Of a stretch of 7,213 nucleotides of DNA, positions 1 through 6,497 are shown one piece after another. Below the pieces are notes generated by a model. That model was given only the letters and a program-made list of their open reading frames with translations. It was not told the DNA's origin and did no database searches. The translations under genes were made by a program, and so were the position numbers. Every line of letters starts with the position of its first letter. Position 1 is the first letter of the stretch. The stretch is from contig CAMLFJ010000166.1 in NCBI GenBank assembly GCA_946479205.1, positions 1 to 7,213 on the forward strand. Reading direction: 5' to 3'. The stretch is from an uncultured bacterium. GTDB taxonomy: Bacteria > Methylomirabilota > Methylomirabilia > Rokubacteriales > CSP1-6.

Positions 1-2348
1 CAGGTCTCGGTGACGCCGCGGGCCCACGCGGTCACGCGGAGCACGCGCCCGTCGGTCTCCAGGATGACCGCGCCGTCGCGATCGGTGCGATAGACGCGTG
101 CGCCGACGGCGTCGAGCCGGGCGAGCGCCTCCGCGCTCGGATGGCGGAAGGGATTGCGCGCGCCCACCGAGATCACCGCGAGACGCGGCCGCGCCCGCTC
201 GAGAAACGGCGCGGTGGACGAGAACCGGCTGCCGTGATGCGCGACCTTGAGGACGAGGGCGCGCCCGGGGCCGGCGCGCTCCAGCAGCCGCGCCTCGCCG
301 CCGGGGCCAATGTCACCGGTGAGCAGCAGCGACACCCCCCGCCAGTCGAGCCGCAGCACGAGGGACTGGTCGTTGGACGTCTGCCCCGGATCCGGGCCGG
401 GGCCGAGCACGGTGATCACCGCACCGCCGAGCCACAGGCGCTGGCCGGCCGCCAGCACGCGGCGGGGCGCGCGTGAGCGGAGCAGCGCGGCGACCGTCTC
501 CGGCGCGCCGCTCGGGGGCCGGCCGCTCTCCCAGAACTCGCCCACGTGGAAGTGGCTGAGGACGGCGGCCAGCCCGCCCGAGTGATCGCTGTCCCAGTGG
601 GTGAGCGCCACCGCGTCGAGGCGGGCGAGCGGCCGGTTCCAGAGGAAGGGCGCGAGCACGCGCTCGCCCACGTCGAAGCGGCGGGCCCCGCCGGGGCCGC
701 CGTCCACGAGCAGGCGCGGCCCCTCCGGCAGCTCGATGAGGGCCGCGTCGCCCTGGCCCACGTCGAGGAACGTCACGCGGAGCATCGTCTCGGTCGGGCG
801 CAGCCACGGCCAGAGGGAGAGCGCGGTGACCAGCACGGCCAGGACGCCGACCACCGCGCGGATACGACGAGACGCGGCCATGGCGGGCGCGAGGAGGAGC
901 GCGCCGTACCAGGCGACGGCGGCCGCCGCGGACGGCGCGGGCAGGTGGACCATGGCGGCGGGGAGCGCGGCCGCCACGAAGACGACCGCGCGCAGCGCGA
1001 GCAATACCAGCCAGAGCGCGTCGAACAGCCGCGCGGCGACGGCGCTCGACGCCAGCTCGACCAGCAGCGCCAGCATGCCGAAGGTGGTGGCGACGGCGGC
1101 GAGCGGGACCACGAGCAGGTTGGCGACCACGCCGATCAGCGAGAGCTGATTGAAGTGGGCGAGCATGAGGGGCGTGACCGCGCTCTGCGCGCCGATGCTC
1201 ACCGCGACGGCCGCCGCGAGCCAGGCCGGCGCGCCGCGGGCGATCAGTCGCGCGGTGACGACCGGCCCGAGGTAGACGATGCCGGCGGTGGCCGCGAAGG
1301 AGAGCTGAAAGCCCGGCTCCCACAGATCGCCGGGGCGCCAGAGCAGCAGGGCCAGGACCGCGAGCGCCAGCGCGTTCGGGAGCTGGGACTCTCGGTCGAG
1401 CAGCAGCGCGGCGAGCAGCAGCAACCCCATCACGGTGGCGCGGAGCACGGACGGCTGACCGCCCGCGACCAGCGCGAAGCCGACGAGCACGGCCGCGGCC
1501 ACGCCGGCCGCCCCGCGGCGCGGGATCCCGAGCATGGCGAGGCCGCCGAACACCGCGCCGGCGAGCAGCGCCACGTTGAAGCCCGACACCGCGAGGATGT
1601 GGTACACGCCGGCCCGCCGGAAGCTCTCGTCGATCTCGCGGGGCAGCGTGGACCGCTCGCCGAGCAGGAGGCCGGCGAGTAGCGCGGCCGAGGTCTCCGG
1701 CAGCCCCCCGGCGATGACGCCGACCGCCCACCGCTTCACCGCCACCGGCCAGGGCGGTGCGTCCGGCGTCAGCGCGGTGATCCGGTCGGCCCGGGCGTGG
1801 CCGACCAGGAGGACCCCGTCGCGACGCAGATGCGCCGGGTAATCGAAGCCGCCGGGATTCCGGAAGCCGACGGGCGGATGGAGCCGCGCGTCCACGAGCA
1901 CGCGCTGGCTCTCGCCGAGCGGGAGCGCGAGCTCGCCGTAGACGGTGAGCTGGACACGGCCCGTCGCGGGCAGCCGCTCGGGCCCCGCGTGCATCGCCTC
2001 CACGTCGAGCAGGAGGCGCGTGCGGTCCACCGTCCAGCGGACCGGCTCCTCGGCGAGCCGCCCCTCGAGCGCCTGCGTTCCGATGAGCGCGCGGCGGGCC
2101 AGGTGATCGTCCGGGATCGGCGCCCCGGCGGCGCGCAGCGCGCCCAGCAGCGCCACCCCGGCCAAGACCAGGACCAGCGCGGCCCGCGGATACCGCCGGC
2201 TCGCGAGCGCGGCGACCAGCAGGACGACGGCCGCGGCCGCGAGCAGGTGCGGCGCGGGCAGGACGAGCCACGCGGCCGCGGCGATACCCGCGGTGAGGGC
2301 CGCGGCGGGCAGAAGGAGCGGCGCGGTCTCGAGCCGCCGCTCAATCAC
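1..2348 (-). CDS. comEC: ComEC/Rec2 family DNA-uptake channel protein, 3' end cut by window edge
   Basis: ComEC forms the inner-membrane channel that carries single-stranded DNA into the cytoplasm during natural transformation. The frame is open for 782 codons from GTG at 2348 and leaves the window without a stop; the next codon begins TG. Three family regions are visible. Residues ~10-200 hold N-terminal helices and a DUF4131/OB-like part with NPGGFDY. Residues ~220-500 are the Competence domain, with HILAVSGFNVALLAG (SGFN at 255-258) and many hydrophobic helices. Residues 522 to the end are a metallo-beta-lactamase-like domain with FLDVGQGD (527-534), LLVDGG, HWDSDH (584-589), SNDQSLVL, LLLTGD (674-679) and KVAHHGS (701-707). 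The length matches full ComEC (about 750-800), so little is missing. The start is fixed by an in-frame TGA directly upstream of the GTG. It overlaps comEA by 8 bases without a clear Shine-Dalgarno, suggesting translational coupling. The metal-binding motifs look intact; nuclease activity is unproven. Confidence 0.95.
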   Translation of the reverse strand, partial: MIERRLETAPLLLPAAALTAGIAAAAWLVLPAPHLLAAAAVVLLVAALASRRYPRAALVLVLAGVALLGALRAAGAPIPDDHLARRALIGTQALEGRLAEEPVRWTVDRTRLLLDVEAMHAGPERLPATGRVQLTVYGELALPLGESQRVLVDARLHPPVGFRNPGGFDYPAHLRRDGVLLVGHARADRITALTPDAPPWPVAVKRWAVGVIAGGLPETSAALLAGLLLGERSTLPREIDESFRRAGVYHILAVSGFNVALLAGAVFGGLAMLGIPRRGAAGVAAAVLVGFALVAGGQPSVLRATVMGLLLLAALLLDRESQLPNALALAVLALLLWRPGDLWEPGFQLSFAATAGIVYLGPVVTARLIARGAPAWLAAAVAVSIGAQSAVTPLMLAHFNQLSLIGVVANLLVVPLAAVATTFGMLALLVELASSAVAARLFDALWLVLLALRAVVFVAAALPAAMVHLPAPSAAAAVAWYGALLLAPAMAASRRIRAVVGVLAVLVTALSLWPWLRPTETMLRVTFLDVGQGDAALIELPEGPRLLVDGGPGGARRFDVGERVLAPFLWNRPLARLDAVALTHWDSDHSGGLAAVLSHFHVGEFWESGRPPSGAPETVAALLRSRAPRRVLAAGQRLWLGGAVITVLGPGPDPGQTSNDQSLVLRLDWRGVSLLLTGDIGPGGEARLLERAGPGRALVLKVAHHGSRFSSTAPFLERARPRLAVISVGARNPFRHPSAEALARLDAVGARVYRTDRDGAVILETDGRVLRVTAWARGVTET

Positions 2349-2775
2349 TCACGGTGACGAAGCGCCGGATTGCCGCGAGCTTCTTGGGCCCCATGCCCAG
2401 GACATAGCGGAGGGCCTCGGGTGAGTCGAAGCGTCCGCGCCGCTCACGCTCCTCGACGATGCGCTGGGCGAGGCCCGGTCCCACACCGGGCAGCGCGGCC
2501 AGCTCCGCGACGGCGGCGCGGTTGACGTCGAGCGGCTTGATCGGCGCGGGCTCGGGTGCCGCCGCCGGAGGCGGAGCCACGCGCGCGGGAGCGGGTCGAG
2601 CCGGGACCGGTGGCGTTTCACCCAGGAGCGGGATCGGCGACTCGTCGCGATCGAATCGCTCGAGCCGCGAGGCCGCGTCGGGGAAGCCGGCGCGCCATTC
2701 GCGAACGCCCAGCCCCACGAGCAGGGCGAGCGCGAGCAGGATCAGGAGTCGCAGCTGCGGCAAGGAGTAGAGCAC
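2341..2775 (-). CDS. comEA: ComEA-like helix-hairpin-helix DNA-binding protein
   Basis: ComEA is the periplasmic or membrane-anchored receptor that binds incoming double-stranded DNA and helps pull it toward ComEC. From GTG 2775 the protein is 144 residues. It has a hydrophobic anchor at ~8-24 (LRLLILLALALLVGLGV) and a Pro/Ala-rich linker at ~53-78. Residues ~79-142 form a double helix-hairpin-helix domain with DVNRA, LPGVGPGLAQRI, GRFDSPEAL and GMGPKKL, typical of PF12836. The frame is also open to GTG 2847, but 8 of the 23 codons after that GTG end in A or T, whereas downstream codons nearly all end in G or C. The first transmembrane helix begins just after 2775, so I chose the shorter form. 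Neither start has a good Shine-Dalgarno. The stop overlaps the comEC start, so the two are probably co-expressed. Confidence 0.88.
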   Translation of the reverse strand: MLYSLPQLRLLILLALALLVGLGVREWRAGFPDAASRLERFDRDESPIPLLGETPPVPARPAPARVAPPPAAAPEPAPIKPLDVNRAAVAELAALPGVGPGLAQRIVEERERRGRFDSPEALRYVLGMGPKKLAAIRRFVTVSD

Positions 2776-2916
2776 GGCCCCACCGTCCCACGATGGTCCC
2801 CGGTTCGACCAGAGTGCTAGTCGAGATACGCCCGCGAGGGACCCCACCGCCCGGCCGTGCTACACTTTTGAGCGCTTCGAGGTGGCGCCGCCTCCCCAGC
2901 GCATCATCGAACTCAC
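2776..2916. promoter_or_regulatory. Divergent intergenic region between comEA and the plus-strand membrane-protein gene
   Basis: This 141-base stretch separates two divergently read genes and is visibly less GC-rich than its flanks (for example around 2808-2830 and 2859-2880). It should hold the promoter for comEA-comEC on the minus strand and for the small membrane protein on the plus strand. I see one plausible plus-strand -10 element, listed separately. I see no convincing sigma70-like pair for the minus strand, and no clear operator palindrome or riboswitch. Confidence 0.5.
2858..2866 (+). promoter_or_regulatory. Possible extended -10 promoter (TGC-TACACT)
   Basis: TG-N-TACACT resembles an extended -10 element (TGnTATAAT; 4 of 6 in the hexamer plus the TG). 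With a 17-base spacer the -35 position reads GGGACC at 2838-2843, only 3 of 6 to TTGACA, which is tolerable for an extended -10 promoter. Transcription would begin near 2873, giving a leader of about 44 bases before the GTG at 2917. The assignment rests on sequence resemblance alone. Confidence 0.35.
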
Positions 2917-3246
2917 GTGCTCGAAGACCTCGTCATCCTGGTGACCATGGCCGGCCTGCTCGCCGGATCCTCGCTCTACCTCTTCTTCTGGTTGCAGCGC
3001 AAGCAGCGGCGGGCGCCCTGGCGGCGGGAGGCGGGGATCCAGGACAACCGTCGGCTCGAGCGGCGGACCTTCGTGATCGCGCTCTGCGCGGTGCTCGTTC
3101 TGGCCGCCGGCATCCTCGCCCTGCTGCTCGGCCGGCGCCCGTCCTGCGTCGAGCGGATCGTCATCATGGCCGGCGCCGCCGGGACCAAGCTCGAGTGCGC
3201 CTGCGAGCAGGGGCGCGTCGGCGTCTGCTTCGATCCCGGGCCCTAG
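2917..3246 (+). CDS. Small two-helix membrane protein with cysteine-bearing C-terminal tail, function unknown
   Basis: I do not recognise this 109-residue protein. It has a hydrophobic helix at ~5-26 (starting VILVTMAGLLAGSSLY), a strongly basic loop at ~27-50 rich in Arg, and a second helix at ~51-72. A short tail follows with cysteines at 77, 94, 96 and 104, the last three as CAC then C. By the positive-inside rule the loop is cytoplasmic and both ends face outward, which would put the tail cysteines in the periplasm where they could form disulfides or bind a metal. The start is GTG 2917, the first start codon after an in-frame stop at 2869. It preserves the whole first helix but lacks a clear Shine-Dalgarno. 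An ATG at 2947 (residue 11) would cut into that helix. It is the only plus-strand gene here. High G/C at third codon positions and the sensible topology support it as real. Confidence 0.72.
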   Translation: MLEDLVILVTMAGLLAGSSLYLFFWLQRKQRRAPWRREAGIQDNRRLERRTFVIALCAVLVLAAGILALLLGRRPSCVERIVIMAGAAGTKLECACEQGRVGVCFDPGP

Positions 3247-3264
3247 CCCGTCGATCCGGGGGCG

Positions 3265-4101
3265 TCAGATCAGGCCGAAGCCGTGGCCCCGGATGAACGG
3301 GCCGAAGTTGTGGCGCTCCGGCACCGAGTACTGGCGCGCCTTGTCCTCCGACCAGCCGTAGGGCTCCGAGTATCCGAAGCGCTCGACGAAGCGCTGGTTC
3401 TCCTTCGGGGTGGCGTGCCGGGCCTCGCGCCGGGCGTCGTAGGCGGCGAGCTGCGCGGGCAGGTCCGCATCGTCGTAGCGGTCGGTGTGCACGGTCACCG
3501 CGGTCGGGAGCCGCATGCTCGTCCAGCCGGGCTGCAGGGGATAGCCCACGCAGAGGCCGGCCACCGGGAACACGCCGGGCGGCAGCTCGAGCAGCGCGGC
3601 GAGCTTCTCGACGTGGTTGCGCACCACGCTGATCGGGCAGCAGCCGAGGCCGAGCGCCTCCGCCGCGGTGATGAAGGCCTGCAGCACCAACCCCGCGTCC
3701 ACCGCCGCGTTCATGAACATGTCGAGCGTGTCGTTGGGGAAGGGGCGCGTGCGCAGCTCGCTCACCCGGCGGATGCGCCGGTGGTCGCCGCAGAACACCA
3801 TGAAGAGCGGGGCCAGCGCGATCCACGGCATGTCGGGGATCCAGCCGCCGATCGTGGTCTGCTTGACGCGATCGCGCACCAGCACGATGCCGACCTGCTG
3901 CAGATCGGACTTGGACGGCGCGGAGAGCGCGGCGGCCAGCGCCATCTCGAGCACGTCCTCCGGGATCGGATCGGGCTTGTAGCGGCGCTGCGTCCGGTGA
4001 GAGAGCAGCAGGGCGAGCGCGCCGTCCGCGGGTCGCTCCCGCCCGGCTCGGGTGGGCAGGCCGAAGCGCTCCTGGATCAGATCCGCGATCGTCCGGCTCA
4101 C
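3265..4101 (-). CDS. NfsA/Frp-type nitroreductase family FMN oxidoreductase
   Basis: This is a cytoplasmic flavoprotein likely to reduce nitro compounds, quinones or flavins with NAD(P)H. It is 278 residues from GTG 4101. Family features include SHRTQRRY (34-41, the FMN phosphate-contacting HRSxR-type motif), ALSAPSKSDLQQ (~58-69), VDAGLVLQAFITAAEALGLG (134-153), PISVVRN (156-162) and PVAGLCVGYP. These follow the order seen in NfsA and Frp, including an R(L)PTAVTVH segment and a C-terminal W-S...R...F...GF region. The true substrate cannot be inferred. The frame stays open far upstream through the dehydrogenase gene, but homology begins only at this GTG, whose first bases form GTGA with the upstream stop (4-base overlap). 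No good Shine-Dalgarno is present, so translation is probably coupled to the dehydrogenase gene. The stop lies 18 bases from the convergent plus-strand gene. Confidence 0.9.
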   Translation of the reverse strand: MSRTIADLIQERFGLPTRAGRERPADGALALLLSHRTQRRYKPDPIPEDVLEMALAAALSAPSKSDLQQVGIVLVRDRVKQTTIGGWIPDMPWIALAPLFMVFCGDHRRIRRVSELRTRPFPNDTLDMFMNAAVDAGLVLQAFITAAEALGLGCCPISVVRNHVEKLAALLELPPGVFPVAGLCVGYPLQPGWTSMRLPTAVTVHTDRYDDADLPAQLAAYDARREARHATPKENQRFVERFGYSEPYGWSEDKARQYSVPERHNFGPFIRGHGFGLI

Positions 4102-5213
4102 GGGGTGAGCGCCGCGCGGGTGATCGTCGTGGTCTCGCGGTTGTGCCACTCGGAGGCCGCGAACGCCTCGTTGATCTGCTCCAGCGGGTAGGTGTGCGAG
4201 AGGATGCGATTCCAGGGCCGGCTCTCGCGGGTGCGCACCAGGAAGTCGAGCGCGCGCGGGATCACCCACGGGTCGTACTGGATCACGCCCACGATCTTCT
4301 TCGAGCCCCAGACGAGCAGCGCGGGCTCGAGCTCGACCTTGGCCCCGCGGCTGATCGTGCCGATCTCCAGATAGGTCCCGCCGGAGCGGAGCATCTCGAT
4401 GCCCTCCGGGATCACCCCCGGGAAGCCCACCAGGTCGCACGCCACGTCGGCGCCCACCCCGCCGGTCCACTGGCGCACCAGCTTCACGCGCTCGCGCCGG
4501 TCGGTCACCTCTTTCACGTTGATCGTGTGGTCCGCTCCGAAGGCCCGGGCCAGCTCGAGACGGCCCGGGATCTGGTCCACCACGATCACGGTCTGCGCGC
4601 CCATGTCCTTGGCCACCGCGGCCGCCTGGATGCCGAGGCCACCCGCGCCCTGGATCACCACCGAGTCGCCCTGGCGGAGCCCACTCACGTGCAGGCCGTA
4701 GAAGACTTGGGAGAGCGCGCAATTCACGCCGGCCACCGCCTCGTCGGAGAGCGAATCCGGCACCGCGAAGATCTGGCCGCGCGGCCGCAGGTAGTAGTGG
4801 TCGGCGAAGGCGCCGTGCAGGTGCGGGAACGCGCTCGGGCCGAGCGGCCGCTCGAGCTTGTTCGGGCAGGCCGCGGGCTCCTGGTGCAGGCACGCGTAGC
4901 AGCGCCCGCACGGGTAGAAGTAGGTGTAGGCGACGCGATCGCCCTCCTTGAGCGGGCGGCCGAGCGAGTCGGTCTTGACCTTGGATCCGAGCCGGGCCAC
5001 GCGCCCGGTCATCTCGTGGCCGAAGATCCAGCCGTCGTCGGGCAGCCGCAGGGGCGCGTCGCCGCGCCAGAAGTGCAGATCGGAGCCGCAGATGTTGGCG
5101 TGGGACACCCGGATCAGCACGCCCTCCGGCTCGACCTCGGGGATCGGGACCGGACGGATCTCGAAGGGCTTGCCGGGCCCGAAGAACACGGCGGCGCGCG
5201 CGGTGTCGGCCAT
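4098..5213 (-). CDS. Zinc-dependent alcohol dehydrogenase family protein (MDR superfamily)
   Basis: This is a medium-chain dehydrogenase that oxidises an alcohol or reduces a carbonyl using a nicotinamide cofactor; the substrate is unknown. From ATG 5213 it is 371 residues. The GroES-like domain carries ICGSDLHFW (Cys42) and FGHE (His66, Glu67) as catalytic-zinc ligands, with Cys165 a likely further ligand. Cys102, 105, 108 and 116 form the structural-zinc lobe. The Rossmann domain has QGAGGLG (188-194). An Asp at 213, at the end of the second strand (VIVVDQ), suggests NAD rather than NADP. Zinc ligands and the nucleotide loop all look intact. A run of six G ends 7 bases before ATG 5213, which favours that start. 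GTG 5219, six bases upstream, would instead overlap the aspartate kinase stop as GTGA. The 3' end overlaps the nitroreductase start by 4 bases. Confidence 0.92.
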   Translation of the reverse strand: MADTARAAVFFGPGKPFEIRPVPIPEVEPEGVLIRVSHANICGSDLHFWRGDAPLRLPDDGWIFGHEMTGRVARLGSKVKTDSLGRPLKEGDRVAYTYFYPCGRCYACLHQEPAACPNKLERPLGPSAFPHLHGAFADHYYLRPRGQIFAVPDSLSDEAVAGVNCALSQVFYGLHVSGLRQGDSVVIQGAGGLGIQAAAVAKDMGAQTVIVVDQIPGRLELARAFGADHTINVKEVTDRRERVKLVRQWTGGVGADVACDLVGFPGVIPEGIEMLRSGGTYLEIGTISRGAKVELEPALLVWGSKKIVGVIQYDPWVIPRALDFLVRTRESRPWNRILSHTYPLEQINEAFAASEWHNRETTTITRAALTP

Positions 5214-5215
5214 GG

Positions 5216-5704
5216 TCACACCCCCCGCTCGGCGCCGAGCGCGAACACGTCGTGGAGCGCGCGCACCGCCAGCTCGGTGTACTTGTCCTCGATCACGCAG
5301 GAGACCGCGATCTCGGAGGTGGAGATCATCTGGATGTTGATGCCCTCGGCGGACAGGGTCTCGAACATGCGTCCCGCGACGCCCGCGTGGCTGCGCATGC
5401 CCACGCCGACCACCGAGACCTTGGCGACCCGGTCATCCGCGGTCACGCCCTCGGCCCCGATCTCGCGGGCCAGCCCCGCCAGCACCGTCTCCGCCCGGGC
5501 GCGGTCGGCGCGCGGCAGGGTGAACGAGATGTCGGTCAGCCCGTCACGGCTGATGTTCTGCACGATCATGTCCACCACGATGTTCTGGGCCCCGAGGCCG
5601 CCGAACACGCGGGAGGCGATGCCCGGCCGGTCGGGCACGCGCAGGATCGAGACCTTGGCCTGCCCTCGATCGTGCGTGATGCCGGTCACCACCACGTCTT
5701 CCAT
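5216..5704 (-). CDS. Probable aspartokinase beta chain from an internal in-frame start
   Basis: ATG 5704 is codon 248 of aspartate kinase and would give a 162-residue protein made of both ACT domains. An AGGGAGGAT sequence lies on the minus strand at 5719-5711, with GGAGG ending 8 bases before the ATG. This is a much better ribosome site than the one at the full-length start. The encoded start MEDVVVTGI corresponds to the place where the separately translated beta subunit begins in the alpha2beta2 aspartokinases of Bacillus and Corynebacterium, whose regulatory subunit is of similar size. What I see is the site and its position; that it is used is an inference from those enzymes. If used, the beta chain would pair with the full-length alpha chain and carry effector binding. 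Confidence 0.6.
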   Translation of the reverse strand: MEDVVVTGITHDRGQAKVSILRVPDRPGIASRVFGGLGAQNIVVDMIVQNISRDGLTDISFTLPRADRARAETVLAGLAREIGAEGVTADDRVAKVSVVGVGMRSHAGVAGRMFETLSAEGINIQMISTSEIAVSCVIEDKYTELAVRALHDVFALGAERGV

Positions 5705-6445
5705 GCTGTGATCCTCCCTGGTCACCAGCGTGCCCGGATCCGGCTTGAAGGTGGAGCGCACATGGACCGGCACGTTGTGCTTCTTGGCGAACTCGACGGA
5801 GCGGGACTGGAGCACCTTCGCCCCGAGCGCGGCCATCTCGAGCATCTCGTCGTAGGAGATGCGGGGGAGCTTGCGCGCGTCGGGTACCACGTTGGGGTCG
5901 GCGGTATAGACGCCGTCCACGTCGGTGAAGATCTCGCACACGTCCGCCTTGAGCGCGGCGGCGAGCGCCACCCCGGTGAGGTCGGAGCCACCGCGGCCGA
6001 GGGTGGTGATGTCGCCCGACTCGGTGGTGCCCTGGAAGCCCGCGACCACCGCGACCTTGCCCGCGTCGAGCGCGGCGTGGATGCGCTCGGCGGTGATGCG
6101 CTTGATGCGGGCGCGGGTGTGTCCCGCGTCGGTGACCATGCCGATCTGCGGTCCGGTGAAGGAGCAGGCGGGATGGCCGAGGGACTGGAGCGCGATCGCG
6201 AGGAGCCCGATCGTGACCTGCTCGCCGGTGGAGAGGATCATGTCCATCTCGCGCGGATCCGGCGTGTTGGTGATCGCGGCGGCCAGCGCGAGGAGCCCGT
6301 CGGTGGTCTTGCCCATCGCGGAGACCACGACGACCACGCGATGCCCGAGGCGGGCGGACTCCGCCACGCGCCGGGCCACGTTCTTGATCTTCTCGGCGTC
6401 CGCGACGGAGGAGCCACCGTACTTCTGGACGATCAACAGGCCCAT
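5216..6445 (-). CDS. lysC: Aspartate kinase (aspartokinase), single-function, with two ACT domains
   Basis: It phosphorylates L-aspartate with ATP, the committing step toward lysine (and diaminopimelate), threonine and methionine. It is 409 residues, the usual length for the monofunctional class. The kinase domain (1-~240) shows QKYGGSSV (7-14), VVSAMGKT (40-47), LSTGEQV (71-77), GRGGSD (150-155) and [11 protein letters not shown] (174-184). Two ACT domains follow at ~264-335 ([20 protein letters not shown]) and ~343-405 ([28 protein letters not shown]). Asp272, Gly275, Gln296 and Asn297 sit in ACT1 segments that line the effector site in the Corynebacterium enzyme, so feedback inhibition by lysine and/or threonine is likely. 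The ATG at 6445 has only a weak, distant AGGA. A candidate promoter lies immediately upstream. An internal start for a beta chain is listed separately. Confidence 0.97.
   Translation of the reverse strand: MGLLIVQKYGGSSVADAEKIKNVARRVAESARLGHRVVVVVSAMGKTTDGLLALAAAITNTPDPREMDMILSTGEQVTIGLLAIALQSLGHPACSFTGPQIGMVTDAGHTRARIKRITAERIHAALDAGKVAVVAGFQGTTESGDITTLGRGGSDLTGVALAAALKADVCEIFTDVDGVYTADPNVVPDARKLPRISYDEMLEMAALGAKVLQSRSVEFAKKHNVPVHVRSTFKPDPGTLVTREDHSMEDVVVTGITHDRGQAKVSILRVPDRPGIASRVFGGLGAQNIVVDMIVQNISRDGLTDISFTLPRADRARAETVLAGLAREIGAEGVTADDRVAKVSVVGVGMRSHAGVAGRMFETLSAEGINIQMISTSEIAVSCVIEDKYTELAVRALHDVFALGAERGV
5711..5719 (-). promoter_or_regulatory. Strong Shine-Dalgarno inside aspartate kinase
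   Basis: AGGGAGGAT on the minus strand contains GGAGG (5717-5713) with an 8-base spacer to the in-frame ATG at 5704-5702. It falls in the linker between the kinase and ACT domains and would drive translation of the beta chain. Confidence 0.6.
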
Positions 6446-6454
6446 GAGATCGCC

Positions 6455-6484
6455 ATCCTACACGACGCGCGCGAGGAGTGTAAA
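6455..6484 (-). promoter_or_regulatory. Candidate sigma70-type promoter for aspartate kinase operon
   Basis: Minus strand TTTACA (6484-6479; 5 of 6 to TTGACA) is followed by an 18-base spacer and TAGGAT (6460-6455; 4 of 6 to TATAAT). It lies in the 52-base gap between the DUF3106-like gene and aspartate kinase. Starting at the A at 6450 would leave a leader of only about 5 bases before ATG 6445. An alternative reading takes TACACT (6482-6477) as the -10, with a leader of about 25 bases containing the weak AGGA. No -35 is evident for that version. Confidence 0.4.
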
Positions 6485-6497
6485 GCCGAGGCGGACG

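Noticed and set aside
546..1682. 378-codon plus-strand frame antisense to comEC
   Set aside because: Low-complexity Arg/Glu/Gln/His-rich translation opposite a clear comEC reading frame.
313..2271. 652-codon minus-strand open frame rich in Arg, Ala and Pro
   Set aside because: It lies one frame off from comEC, whose motifs (SGFN, DVGQGD, HWDSDH, AHHGS) all fall in the other frame. Its Arg/Ala-rich composition is typical of an off-frame reading of high-GC DNA.
3237..3250. Hairpin CGGGC-CCTA-GCCCG at the convergent gene junction
   Set aside because: The stem is only 5 pairs and no T-tract follows on either strand, so it cannot be called a terminator; it could arise by chance in such GC-rich DNA.
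3265..4911. 548-residue open frame covering nitroreductase plus much of the dehydrogenase region
   Set aside because: Only the part from GTG 4101 has family similarity. The upstream part is an Arg/Gly/Ala-rich shadow of the dehydrogenase gene read in another frame, not a fusion.
4143..5711. Long plus-strand frame (522 codons) antisense to the dehydrogenase and aspartate kinase
   Set aside because: It is rich in His, Asp, Glu, Arg and Gly with no domain pattern. It mirrors well-supported genes on the other strand.
6446..6497. Lysine riboswitch or attenuator upstream of aspartate kinase
   Set aside because: The gap is only 52 bases and the candidate leader about 5-25 bases, too short for a lysine riboswitch; no leader peptide or terminator-like stem was seen.
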